A stretch of 64,000 nucleotides of DNA from Ralstonia pickettii DTP0602 (GTDB taxonomy: Bacteria > Pseudomonadota > Gammaproteobacteria > Burkholderiales > Burkholderiaceae): positions 310,001-374,000 of the forward strand of contig CP006668.1 in the NCBI GenBank assembly GCA_000471925.1, read 5' to 3'. Numbering within the stretch: the first letter of the stretch is position 1; each line of letters opens with the position of its first letter. The notes under the pieces were generated by a model. The model was given only the letters and a program-made list of their open reading frames with translations, was not told the DNA's origin and searched no databases. Positions 32,353 through 41,142 of the stretch are shown here, piece by piece. The translations under genes and the position numbers were made by a program.

Positions 32353-35142
32353 ATGACGCAGCCATCCCCGGCCCTCACCACACAGCGATCCCCGTGGCGG
32401 CCCGCGCTGATCGCGACCAAGCTGGCGCCGCCCAGGACGCGCCACTACGTCAGCCGCGAGCAGGCCATCTGGCAATTGCGCCCGGGCCTGGAGCGCAAGC
32501 TGACCGTGCTGACCGCACCGGCAGGGTGCGGCAAGACCTCGTTGCTGGGCGAATGGAAGAACATCCTGGCTGCGGAAGGCGTTGCGGTCGGCTGGCTCAG
32601 CATCGACCGCGATGACGACGATCTCTACCAGTTCGGGGCCTACCTGCTTGCCGCGGTGCGCGAGGCCTGCGGGGAGATCGGCAACAGCGTGCGCGAACGG
32701 CTCGAGAACGATGCGCTGGCGCCGGCGGACGCGATCTTTGCCGAGCTGCTCAACGAGATCGCGGCGCTGCCGCGCCAGATGGTATTGGTGCTGGACGACT
32801 TCGACCGGCTGGAGGCGCCGGCGATCCACGAGGCGGTGTTCCGCCTGCTGCGCTATGCGCCCGACAACCTGCACGTCCTGGTCGCGGGACGCGGCGAGCC
32901 GGCATTTCCGCAAAGCTATTTCGAGGTGCGCGGGCAGTTGCTCAGGCTCGACGCGGAGGTGCTGCGCTTCGACAGCGCGGAGACGCAGGCGTTCTTCAGC
33001 CGCGTATCCGGGCTGAGCCTGAGTGCGGCGCAAGCCGAGACGCTGCTGCATGCGACCGAAGGCTGGGTGGCCGGGCTGCAGCTGGCCACGTTTGCGCTGG
33101 GCGAACCTGGTGGCATCGACGATTTCGCCATCCGCCTGCCGCATGCACGCCACAGCATCGCCGCCTACCTCAACGAGAATGTGTTCGTGCACGTGCCCCA
33201 GCCGTTGCAGGCCTTCCTGCTGCAAACTTCGGTGCTGGACCGGATGTCGGTGCCGCTGTGCAACGCAGTGACCGGGACCGAATCGGCACAGGCCAGCTTC
33301 GATTGGCTGGTTGCGCACAATCTGTTTTTCCGCCCGCTGGACGCGGACTGCCAGTGGTACCGCTATCACGCACTGTTTGCGGAATACCTGCGCACGCGCC
33401 TCGCCCGGGAACGGCCGCAGGAGCTCGCGGCGCTGCATCGCCGCGCCAGCGAATGGTATGCCGGGCAGTCGCTGTGGGCCGAGGCGGTCAGGCATGCACT
33501 GGCGGCCGGCGATGTCGAACGCGCCGCGGCCTGGGTCGAGCAATGCGCGATGGGCCTGGTCGAGGCCAGCGACGTGCGCACGCTGCTGAGCTGGGTCGCA
33601 AAGCTGCCCGCCGAGGCGGTGCGCGCACGACTGCGGCTGCGCCTGGCGCATGCGTGGGCACTGGCGCTGACGATGCAGGCGGTGCCGGCACAACAGGCGC
33701 TGGCCGCGGTCGAGGACGATATAGCGCACGGCCTGCTGCCGGTGACCGACACGCTGCGGGTTGAACTGGAAGCGGTCAAGGCGTTGATCGCCGGCCTGTG
33801 CGACGAGAGCCAGCGTTCGCTCGAGCTGGGCCGGAGCGTGCTGGACCTGCACCCGCCGCAAGGCACGTGGGCGGAGGGCATCGGGCTTACCACCCACGTC
33901 TTCGGGCTGACCTATGCATCCCGCTTCGAAGCGGTAGAGCTGCTGCGACATCCGTCTGGCGTTGGCAGCAGGGCATCGGCACCGCTCTACGCCACGGTGT
34001 ACCGGCAGAGCATGCTGGGGCTCAGCCTGTTCGTGCAGGGCCGGCTTGGCGAAGCCGTGCAGACGCTGGAGGACGTGCTGCGCGAGGCCAACACGCGTGC
34101 CGGCGCGCAGTCAGCCGCGTCAGTGCTGCCGGTAGGCTACCTGGCCGCAATCCACTACGAGTGGAACGACATCGAGCGGGTCGCCGCACTGCTGGAGGGA
34201 CGCTTCGAGATCGCGCTGCAGGCCTGCTCGCTCGGCCCGCTGGCCGGCTTCTGCGTGACGCTGGCGCGCCTGCGCTGCATGGAGGGCAAGGAGGACGAGG
34301 CCTACCGCATCCTGGAGGATGCCGAAGCCGTGGCACGCAGCCGCCAGTGGCTGCGGATGCAGGTCGCGTGCAAGGCGGAAGCGATCCGGATGGCGATTCG
34401 GGCCGGCAACCTGGGTCGCGCGGCGCGGATCGGCCATGAGCTCGAGGCGCTCGCCGGTACCCGCCCCGAGGCGCTGCAAGGCAGCTTCCTGGAAACGTGG
34501 CAGCGCTTCCAGATCGCGCAGGGCCGCCTGCTGGTCGCTCGCGGCAGGCCGGCCGAAGCCGTCCCGGTGCTGCGAGGCGTGCATGCCGAGCTGCACGCGG
34601 CACGGATGCAATACCTCGCCGCGCAGGTCAGCGTCGCCCTTGCCACCGCCTTGCACGCGGCCGGGCAGGGCGATGAGGCGGTGCAGGCCATCGCGCCCGC
34701 GTTTGCCTACGGGCAGCAGCATGGCCTGCATCGGACCTTTATCGACGGTGGTCCGGCCGTGCGGGAAATCCTCGACGGCATGCGATCGGGGCCGCACCGC
34801 CATGCGGGGCTCGAGCCGTGGTACCTGGCAGAACTCAGCGCCGGCTTCGACGCACCCGCCGGCGTGCCGGGTGCGAGCGCGGGTGCGTCGTCGGGACCGG
34901 CGCAGGAAGCGCTCGGTGCAAGCCGGCTCAGTGCCCGCGAGGTGGAGATCCTCGACTACGTCGCACGCGGGCTGTCGAACAAGGAAATCGCGCGTGCGAT
35001 TCGTGTGGCCCCGGAGACGGTCAAGTGGCACCTGAAGAATGTCTACGAGAAGCTCAAGGTCAATTCCCGCATCCAGGCCGTGCGCAGCGGCCTGGGCCGC
35101 GATTTGCCGCTGGTGGCTGACCGAAGCTTGCGCAAGAGCTGA
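32353..35142 (+). CDS. MalT-type LuxR transcriptional regulator (STAND ATPase)
   Basis: A 929-residue regulator. The N-terminal NB-ARC-like ATPase has Walker A APAGCGKTS near residues 55-63 and Walker B MVLVLDDFD near 145. A winged-helix and long TPR-like helical region follow (about 330-800). The LuxR DNA-binding domain lies at about 860-920 with LSAREVEILDYVARGLSNKEIA. Proteins of this type (MalT, AlkS, AcoK) bind a small inducer through the TPR region and activate transcription with ATP. Its targets may be the acyl-ligase/symporter cluster downstream or a distant locus. Convergent quinone oxidoreductase follows after a terminator. Confidence 0.87.
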   Translation: MTQPSPALTTQRSPWRPALIATKLAPPRTRHYVSREQAIWQLRPGLERKLTVLTAPAGCGKTSLLGEWKNILAAEGVAVGWLSIDRDDDDLYQFGAYLLAAVREACGEIGNSVRERLENDALAPADAIFAELLNEIAALPRQMVLVLDDFDRLEAPAIHEAVFRLLRYAPDNLHVLVAGRGEPAFPQSYFEVRGQLLRLDAEVLRFDSAETQAFFSRVSGLSLSAAQAETLLHATEGWVAGLQLATFALGEPGGIDDFAIRLPHARHSIAAYLNENVFVHVPQPLQAFLLQTSVLDRMSVPLCNAVTGTESAQASFDWLVAHNLFFRPLDADCQWYRYHALFAEYLRTRLARERPQELAALHRRASEWYAGQSLWAEAVRHALAAGDVERAAAWVEQCAMGLVEASDVRTLLSWVAKLPAEAVRARLRLRLAHAWALALTMQAVPAQQALAAVEDDIAHGLLPVTDTLRVELEAVKALIAGLCDESQRSLELGRSVLDLHPPQGTWAEGIGLTTHVFGLTYASRFEAVELLRHPSGVGSRASAPLYATVYRQSMLGLSLFVQGRLGEAVQTLEDVLREANTRAGAQSAASVLPVGYLAAIHYEWNDIERVAALLEGRFEIALQACSLGPLAGFCVTLARLRCMEGKEDEAYRILEDAEAVARSRQWLRMQVACKAEAIRMAIRAGNLGRAARIGHELEALAGTRPEALQGSFLETWQRFQIAQGRLLVARGRPAEAVPVLRGVHAELHAARMQYLAAQVSVALATALHAAGQGDEAVQAIAPAFAYGQQHGLHRTFIDGGPAVREILDGMRSGPHRHAGLEPWYLAELSAGFDAPAGVPGASAGASSGPAQEALGASRLSAREVEILDYVARGLSNKEIARAIRVAPETVKWHLKNVYEKLKVNSRIQAVRSGLGRDLPLVADRSLRKS

Positions 35143-35159
35143 GGGCTGATCGTGGCCGA

Positions 35160-35181
35160 CGCCGGCACACGCGTGCCGGCG
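35160..35181. terminator. hairpin between convergent luxR-type and oxidoreductase genes
   Basis: CGCCGGCAC, loop ACGC, GTGCCGGCG forms a perfect 9-bp stem, 17 bases after the regulator stop and 4 bases from the oxidoreductase stop. No T-run is present. Position between convergent genes supports a bidirectional terminator role. Confidence 0.6.
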
Positions 35182-35185
35182 CCCG

Positions 35186-36205
35186 TCACGCCTCCATCGT
35201 CAGGACGATCTTGCCGATGTGGGTGCCGGAGTCCATCAGTTCGTGCGCCTGCCGCGCATGCTCCAGCGCAAAGGTCTGGTAGAGGACGGGCTTGACCTGG
35301 CCCGATGCCATCAGCGGCCACACGTGGGTTTCCAGCTCGCGGATGATCTCGGCCTTTTCCGCGGGCGTGCGCGAGCGCAGTGTCGAGCCGATATGGGTCA
35401 GGCGCTTGGTCAGCATCGGGAACAGGTCGACTTCGCGGGCGACGCCCTTGATCACGCCGATCTGAACGATGCGGCCGTTGATCGCCGCGGCGGCATAGTT
35501 GCGCGGCACGTAGTCGCCCGCAATGATGTCGACGATGACGTCGGCACCCTTGCCGCCGGTCTCGCGCATCACGGCGTCCACGAAATCCTCTTCCAGGTAG
35601 TTCACCGCATAGTCCGCGCCGAGCGCCAGGCTGGCGTCGCGCTGCGCCGCGGAGCTGACCGTGGTGATGATGGTGGCGGCGCCGAATGCCCTGGCGAGCA
35701 TGGTCGCCGTGGTGCCGATGCCCGAAGCGCCGCCATGGATCAGCACGGTATCGCCGCGGGTGAAACGGCCGCGCTGGAACAGGTTCAGCCACACGGTCAT
35801 GAAGGTCTCGGGCATGGCGGCGGCTTCCACCAGCTGCAGCCCCTGGGGCAGATGCAGCGTGGTGTCTTCGCTGGCGACGCCATACTCGGCATAGCCGCCG
35901 CCCGGGACCAGCGCGCACACGGTGTCGCCGATGCTGAAGTGGGTGACGCCGCTGCCGATGGCCAGCACCTCTCCCGCGACTTCGAGGCCGGGAATGTCGG
36001 AAGCGCCGGGAGGAGGATCGTACAAGCCCTTGCGCTGGAACACGTCAGGGCCGTTGACGCCGGCGGCGCGGTGCCGGATCAGCAGCTCGCCGGGGCCGGG
36101 GACGGGGACGGGCCGTTGCACCGGCACCAGCACTTCCGGGCCGCCGGGACGGACGATTTCGATGGCCGTCATCGAGGTTGGGATATGGGGGGAATTCGCA
36201 CGCAT
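35186..36205 (-). CDS. NAD(P)H:quinone oxidoreductase, zinc-independent MDR family
   Basis: A 339-residue medium-chain dehydrogenase/reductase of the QOR/PIG3 type. The N-terminal GroES-like domain contains HRAAGVNGPDVFQRKGLYDPPPG. The nucleotide-binding domain has the motif VLIHGGASGIGTTATMLARAFGA near 150-170. The zinc ligands of alcohol dehydrogenases are missing, as expected for quinone reductases. The C-terminal HELMDSGTHIGKIVLTM is typical of TIGR02824-like PIG3 proteins. Start ATG 36205 follows AGGA seven bases upstream. It may reduce quinones or enones. It lies 136 bases from the symporter gene with its own likely promoter. Confidence 0.85.
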   Translation of the reverse strand: MRANSPHIPTSMTAIEIVRPGGPEVLVPVQRPVPVPGPGELLIRHRAAGVNGPDVFQRKGLYDPPPGASDIPGLEVAGEVLAIGSGVTHFSIGDTVCALVPGGGYAEYGVASEDTTLHLPQGLQLVEAAAMPETFMTVWLNLFQRGRFTRGDTVLIHGGASGIGTTATMLARAFGAATIITTVSSAAQRDASLALGADYAVNYLEEDFVDAVMRETGGKGADVIVDIIAGDYVPRNYAAAAINGRIVQIGVIKGVAREVDLFPMLTKRLTHIGSTLRSRTPAEKAEIIRELETHVWPLMASGQVKPVLYQTFALEHARQAHELMDSGTHIGKIVLTMEA

Positions 36206-36324
36206 GGTAGTTCCTGGGGTACGTCGTTGAGTGTGCAGAGGCAGTAGCCACGATGGCTTGCCTCAAGGTGGAGGCAGTATAGGTTTGCGAAATCGCCAGC
36301 GGTGATGCAGCAATTCATGGCTCC

Positions 36325-36340
36325 GATGCAGAATTGCATC
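36325..36340. terminator. small hairpin after symporter gene
   Basis: GATGCA, loop GAAT, TGCATC lies directly behind the stop of the ActP-like gene. Outer bases GCAATTC at 36309 repeat the symmetry in inverse. There is no T-run, so its role in ending the symporter transcript is tentative. Confidence 0.3.
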
Positions 36341-36341
36341 G

Positions 36342-38018
36342 TCAGTGCTCCGAAGCCGCCGCTGCGCCATGGCCGGTCTCTGCGCGCACAAGTTGCACGT
36401 CGAATGCCTCGCGCTCCGCAACCGCACGCGGGCTGCGGTCGAGCCGCGAGCACGCCCAGGTGACCAGGAATGCGAGCGGCACCGTGAACAACGCCGGATG
36501 GTCATAGGGAAAGAGCGCGGCAGGATGCCCAAGCACGTTCTTCCACACCGCCGGCGAAAGGATCACCAGCACGACCGACGACACCAGGCCAGTGGCCACG
36601 CCCCAGACCGCGCCACGGCTGGTCAGCCCCTTCCAGTACATCGACAGCACCAGCACCGGGAAATTTGCCGACGCCGCCACGTTGAATGCCAGCGCCACCA
36701 GGAAGGCCAGGTTCTGCCCCCTGAAGCCGATGCCGAGCAGCACCGCAACCACGCCGATCACCACCGTCGCCCGTCGGGTGACGGCGATCTCTGCCGCCTC
36801 AGTAGTACTGCCGCGCCGCAGGACGTTGGCATAGAGATCGTGCGAGATCGCCGACGCGCCCGCGAGCGTCAGTCCTGAAACCACCGCAAGGATGGTGGCA
36901 AACGCCACCGCCGCCAGGAAGCCGAGGAAGAGATTGCCGCCGGTGGCACGGGCAAGGTGCATCGCCACCATGTTCGCGCCGCCCAGCAGGCGCCCGCCGG
37001 CCTGCCCCAGCTCGAAGTAGCGGCCATCGGTGCCGACGATGACAATGGCGGCAAGGCCGATGGCGAACATGGCGAGGAACATGTAGCCGATGCAGGAGCT
37101 GGCCACCAGCACGCTCTTGCGCGCCTCGCGTGCATTGGGCACGGTGAAGAAACGCATCAGGATATGCGGCAGGCCCGACAGGCCCAGCACGGTTGCCACG
37201 CACAGCGACAGCGCCGAGACCGGGTCCGCGAACAGCGTCCCCGGCGCCAGCAGCGCGCTGCCGCTCTGATGTACCGCCGTCGCGCGCCTGGCCAGCACCT
37301 CGAAGCTGAAGCCGAACTGCACCATCGACAACAGCAGCAGCAAGGTGCCGCCGAACAGCAGCAGGACCGCCTTGATGATCTGGACCCAGGTCGTGGCGAT
37401 CATGCCGCCGACGCTGACGTAGACCATCATCAGTGCGCCGACCCCGATCACGGCATAGGCGTAGTCGATGCCAAATAGCAGCTGCACCAGCTCGCCCGCG
37501 CCGACCATCTGCACGATCAGGTAAAGCAGCACCACCACCAGGCTGCTCGCCGCGGCCACGCAGCGGGTGCTGACGGGGTCGAGCCGGTCGGAGATGATGT
37601 CCACGAAGGTGAATTTGCCGAGGTTGCGCAGCCGCTCCGCCATCAGGAACAGCATCACCGGCCAGCCGACAAAGAATCCGACGATGTAGAGCAAGCCGTC
37701 GAAGCCGCGTGCGTAGACCAGGCTGACAACGCCCAGCAGTGTCGCCGCGGACATGTAGTCGCCCGCCACCGCCAGGCCGTTCTGCGTGCCCGAGATGCCG
37801 GCGCCGGCGGTAAAGAAGTCCTGGGCGGTCCGCGTCCGCCGCGATGCCCACCAGGTGATGGCGAGCGTCAGTGCGACAAAGACCAGGAACATCGCGATGG
37901 CTTCGGGGTTCAGCGGCTGGGCCTGTCCGGCTTCGATGGCTGGGCCGGCCTGTGCCACTGTCGGAGCTGCCGCAAGGGAAGACATCGCCGTCAAGGCGTC
38001 AGCGTGGCGCGGCTTCAT
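36342..38018 (-). CDS. actP: ActP-type sodium:solute (monocarboxylate) symporter
   Basis: A 558-residue inner-membrane protein of the SSS family with about 13 hydrophobic segments. An apparent signal sequence (AMSSLAAAPTVAQAG) precedes TM1. TM2 holds the ActP-like TAQDFFTAGAGISGTQNGLAVAGDYMSAA region, with GDYMSAATLLG near residue 88. The C-terminal half shows FNVAASANFPVLVLSMYWKG and SRGAVWGVATGL. ActP carries acetate and other short monocarboxylates. The gene overlaps the DUF485 stop by four bases, the usual yjcH-actP arrangement. With an acyl-CoA ligase upstream, it probably imports the acid that the ligase activates. Confidence 0.88.
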   Translation of the reverse strand: MKPRHADALTAMSSLAAAPTVAQAGPAIEAGQAQPLNPEAIAMFLVFVALTLAITWWASRRTRTAQDFFTAGAGISGTQNGLAVAGDYMSAATLLGVVSLVYARGFDGLLYIVGFFVGWPVMLFLMAERLRNLGKFTFVDIISDRLDPVSTRCVAAASSLVVVLLYLIVQMVGAGELVQLLFGIDYAYAVIGVGALMMVYVSVGGMIATTWVQIIKAVLLLFGGTLLLLLSMVQFGFSFEVLARRATAVHQSGSALLAPGTLFADPVSALSLCVATVLGLSGLPHILMRFFTVPNAREARKSVLVASSCIGYMFLAMFAIGLAAIVIVGTDGRYFELGQAGGRLLGGANMVAMHLARATGGNLFLGFLAAVAFATILAVVSGLTLAGASAISHDLYANVLRRGSTTEAAEIAVTRRATVVIGVVAVLLGIGFRGQNLAFLVALAFNVAASANFPVLVLSMYWKGLTSRGAVWGVATGLVSSVVLVILSPAVWKNVLGHPAALFPYDHPALFTVPLAFLVTWACSRLDRSPRAVAEREAFDVQLVRAETGHGAAAASEH

Positions 38019-38329
38019 TGACGGGCCTCCTGCAGGATCGTCCCGACGAGGGCTTCCAGCACCCCATTTGCCCGATGCACATAGAACCACGTCGCCAGCC
38101 ATCCGAGCAGGATGACGCCGATGGCAAGGGCGATGCCGAGATTGATCATTCCGCTTGCATGGAGTGGCCGGCCCAGCACGTGCGGCGCGGCAGCTACTGC
38201 GAGCATCAGCGCAAGATACGGACCGAGTACCAGTACAAGCAGCCCGCATGACAGGCGGGCGCGGCGGCGCGCCAGCTCCGCGAACCTGGGATGGCGCCGG
38301 ATGCGCGCGATGGTGGTGGAATCCTGCAT
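38015..38329 (-). CDS. DUF485 (YjcH-like) small membrane protein
   Basis: A 104-residue protein in a frame different from the long open frame around it. RRHPRFAELARRRARLSCGL opens it and two transmembrane helices follow (about 28-48 and 62-84), ending in a charged tail. It matches DUF485, the partner of ActP-type symporters, and its stop overlaps the symporter start (ATGA). AGGAGAC precedes the ATG at 38329. It is thought to assist or regulate its symporter; no catalytic role is known. Confidence 0.85.
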   Translation of the reverse strand: MQDSTTIARIRRHPRFAELARRRARLSCGLLVLVLGPYLALMLAVAAAPHVLGRPLHASGMINLGIALAIGVILLGWLATWFYVHRANGVLEALVGTILQEARQ

Positions 38330-38373
38330 GACTTGTCTCCTGTGATGTTGTGGTCGTTGGCTTGCGGCAATGC

Positions 38374-40053
38374 CTATCCGTTCGCGCCGCCCGCCGGGGA
38401 AACGGCTGCGTATTTTTCGCGAAGCAGGCGCTTGTTGATCTTGCCGACGCTGGTTTTCTCGATGGCCTCCACGAACAGCACGTGGTCCGGCACCGCGTAC
38501 CGCGAGATCGCGCCGCGGCGCACATATTCGTGCAGGTGCGTGCGGATCGCGGCGGCGTCGGCGGCCTGCCCGGGCCGCAGCACGATCACGGGCAGCGGCC
38601 GTTCGCCCCAGCGCGCGTCCTTGATGCCGATCACGGCCACTTCGCTGACCGCGGCGTGGCGCGAGATCAGGTCTTCCAGCTCCAGCGACGAGACCCATTC
38701 GCCGCCGCTCTTGATCACGTCCTTGATGCGGTCGGTGACCTGGAGGTAGCCGTCGCTGTCGATGGCGCCGATATCGCCGGTATGGAGATAGTCGCCAGCC
38801 CACAGGTGCTCGGATTCGGCGGCATTGCCGAGATAGCCCTGGGTCAGCCAGGGTGCGCGCACCACGATCTCGCCTGTGGCCTTGCCGTCGTGCGCGATGT
38901 CGCGCATCTCGTCGTCGACGATGCGCAGGTCCACCAGCGGGATCGGCAACCCGGTCCTGGTGCGGATGTCCAGCGCGGCTTCGGCATCGGCAAGCAACGG
39001 CGTCTTGACCTGCGCCAGCGTGAGGATGGGACAGGTCTCGGACATGCCGTAGCCGGTAAAGACGTCGATGCCGCGCGCCAGCGCCGCCTGCGCCAGCCCG
39101 CGCGGCAGCGCCGAGCCGCCGACGATGATCTTCAGGCGGCTCAGGTCCGTGTGCGCGCAATCGGGATGCGACAGCAGCATATGCAGCAGCGTGGGTACGC
39201 CATGCGAGAAGGTCACGCCCTCGCGCGCGATCAGCGCGAGCAGATGGTCGGCGGCATAGCGGCCCGGATATACCTGGCGCAGGCCGAGCGCGGTTGCCAC
39301 GAAAGGCATCCCCCATGCATGCACATGGAACATCGGCGTGAGCGGCATGTAGACATCGTCCCGGTGCACCCGGCCTTGCACCGGGGCGCTGGTCAGCGCC
39401 GTCATGGTCGCCAGCGTGTGCAGCACGATCTGCCGGTGGCTGAAGTAGACCCCCTTGGGCAAGCCGGTGGTGCCGGTGGTGTAGAAGGTCGTGGCGCGCG
39501 CGTTCTCGTCGAAGTCCGCAAACGCATAGTCAGGCGGTGACGAGGCCAGCATCGCTTCATACCCGGCAAGGAAGCCGTCGGGCAGCGGCGCGCTGTCCAT
39601 GCCGAAACTGCTGTCGCAGGCCAGGACATAGCACTCGATGGTGCCCAGCTGGTCGCGGATGGCATCGATCACCGGCAGGAAGTCGGCATGGACGATCAGC
39701 AGCCTGGCGCCTGCGTGGTTCAGCGTGTAGGCGATCTGCTCGGGCGACAGGCGCACATTCACGGTCATCAGCACGGCGCGCATCATGGGGATGGCGAAGT
39801 AGCCCTCCAGGTAGCGATGGCTGTCCCAGTCCATCACCGCGACGGTGTCGCCGGGCCGGATGCCGAGCGTGTGCAGGCCGCTGGCCAGCTGGCCGATGCG
39901 ATGGCGCAAGTTCCAGTAGCTGAGCCTGGCCTGGTCGCGATAGACGATCTCCTGCTCCGGATTGACCGCCAGCGGTGTATGCAGGAGCTGCTTGATCAGA
40001 AGCGGGTAGGCGTACGCCGACGGCGTTCGCGGGATGGGGGTTGGCTGTGACAC
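38374..40053 (-). CDS. acyl-CoA ligase (AMP-binding, fatty-acid type)
   Basis: A 559-residue ANL-superfamily ligase starting at GTG 40053, five bases after GGAGG. The AMP-binding P-loop is FYTTGTTGLPKGVYFSH near 195. GYGMSETCP near 350, the hinge-linked YLHTGDIGAIDSDGYLQVTDRIKDVIKSGGEWVSS near 440-470 and the catalytic lysine in KTSVGKINKRLLREK near the C-terminus follow. The wording fits medium- or long-chain fatty acid ligases (AlkK/FadD3-like), not acetyl-CoA synthetase. It leads an operon with DUF485 and ActP-type genes and is divergent from an SDR and a phosphotransferase. It would activate an imported carboxylic acid; chain length is uncertain. Confidence 0.87.
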   Translation of the reverse strand: MSQPTPIPRTPSAYAYPLLIKQLLHTPLAVNPEQEIVYRDQARLSYWNLRHRIGQLASGLHTLGIRPGDTVAVMDWDSHRYLEGYFAIPMMRAVLMTVNVRLSPEQIAYTLNHAGARLLIVHADFLPVIDAIRDQLGTIECYVLACDSSFGMDSAPLPDGFLAGYEAMLASSPPDYAFADFDENARATTFYTTGTTGLPKGVYFSHRQIVLHTLATMTALTSAPVQGRVHRDDVYMPLTPMFHVHAWGMPFVATALGLRQVYPGRYAADHLLALIAREGVTFSHGVPTLLHMLLSHPDCAHTDLSRLKIIVGGSALPRGLAQAALARGIDVFTGYGMSETCPILTLAQVKTPLLADAEAALDIRTRTGLPIPLVDLRIVDDEMRDIAHDGKATGEIVVRAPWLTQGYLGNAAESEHLWAGDYLHTGDIGAIDSDGYLQVTDRIKDVIKSGGEWVSSLELEDLISRHAAVSEVAVIGIKDARWGERPLPVIVLRPGQAADAAAIRTHLHEYVRRGAISRYAVPDHVLFVEAIEKTSVGKINKRLLREKYAAVSPAGGANG

Positions 40054-40165
40054 GGAGCCTCCTGGTTCGCGGTGGCGGCGGCCCGGGGCAGCGCGGCCAG
40101 CGTGGGTGCGCGCCATCCGCGGGAATGCCGGATGGCTGGCAGCGTAAGCGCGCGCAGGCCGCAAT

Positions 40166-40259
40166 CCAGCCCCCCGATCGGGGAGTCCCGCGGCTTCGGG
40201 TGGGTGGCCAGGCGGGGGGCGGGAGGACGAAGCTGGGGCCTCCCCGATTGGGGGGCTGG
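40166..40259. repeat. long inverted repeat between ligase and SDR genes
   Basis: A 20-base arm at 40166-40185 (CCAGCCCCCCGATCGGGGAG) is repeated in inverse at 40240-40259 with one mismatch. Each arm itself contains a palindrome centred on GATC or GATT. The 54 bases between are G-rich. The structure sits in the 274-base divergent promoter region and could be a paired operator or a cruciform. Confidence 0.7.
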
Positions 40260-40327
40260 CGTTGCCGGGGTTGTCGCCTACGCTGTGCGCTCCACTGACG
40301 GTGCCCAACGACGAAGGAGACGACGCC

Positions 40328-41116
40328 ATGGATTCCTCCCCCTATTTCCGACCCGTGTTCCCTGACCTGGCAGGCAAGGTGGCATTGGTCACCGGCGCGT
40401 TCGGCGGTCTCGGCCGCCACTTTGCGCTGACACTGGCCGGCGCGGGGTGCAGCGTGGCGCTCGCGGGCAGGCGTGACGCCGACGGCGAGCCGTTGCTGGA
40501 AGAGATCCGCGCCGCCGGCGGGACGGGGTGCGTCGTGAAGCTCGACGTGCGCGATGCCGCCTCGGTGTCGGACGCCTTCACGCAAGCGCGCGAGGCGCTC
40601 GGCACCGTGGAGATCGTCATCAACAGCGCCGGCATCGCCACGACGGAAGCAGCGCTTGCGACGACCGAGGCGGACTGGGCCAGTGTCATCGACACCAACC
40701 TGAGCGGCGCCTGGCGGGTCGCCCAACGCGCGGCGCGGCACATGCGCGAGGCCGGCCGGCAGGGCAGCATCGTCAACATTGCCTCGATCCTCGGCCTGCG
40801 CGTGGCCCAGCAGGTGCCGGCGTACACCGCAGCCAAGGCCGGGCTGATCCACCTGACGCGCTCGCTGGCGCTGGAATGGGCGCGCCATGGCATCCGTGTG
40901 AACGCGCTGGCGCCGGGCTATTTCGAAACCGGGATCAACCGCGCCTACTTCGAAACCGAAAGCGGGCAGGCCATGATCCGGCGCATTCCGCAACGGCGCC
41001 TGGGGCATCCGTCGCAACTGGACGGTGCGCTGATGCTATTGGCATCTGACGCCGGCAGCTACATCACCGGCGCGGTGCTGCCGGTGGATGGCGGGCACCT
41101 GGTGGGCTCGCTCTGA
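40328..41116 (+). CDS. short-chain dehydrogenase/reductase
   Basis: A 262-residue classical SDR. The cofactor motif is TGAFGGLG (about residues 22-29), followed by AGRRDADG, whose Arg residues favour NADP, and INSAGIATTE. The catalytic set is S153 in IASILG, Y166 and K170 in YTAAKAG, with the usual Asn upstream. The C-terminal GSYITGAVLPVDGGHL is intact. It oxidises or reduces a hydroxyl/ketone group. AAGGAGACGACGCC precedes the start. The phosphotransferase gene follows after 26 bases, so these two form a unit, divergent from the acyl-CoA ligase. Confidence 0.88.
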   Translation: MDSSPYFRPVFPDLAGKVALVTGAFGGLGRHFALTLAGAGCSVALAGRRDADGEPLLEEIRAAGGTGCVVKLDVRDAASVSDAFTQAREALGTVEIVINSAGIATTEAALATTEADWASVIDTNLSGAWRVAQRAARHMREAGRQGSIVNIASILGLRVAQQVPAYTAAKAGLIHLTRSLALEWARHGIRVNALAPGYFETGINRAYFETESGQAMIRRIPQRRLGHPSQLDGALMLLASDAGSYITGAVLPVDGGHLVGSL

Positions 41117-41142
41117 TACACGCTCTGACATACGTATTCGCG

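Noticed and set aside
31417..33951. 844-codon open frame on the minus strand
   Set aside because: It runs antisense to the PfpI and MalT-type genes, both of which have clear motifs, and its own translation shows only low-complexity Gln/Arg/His composition.
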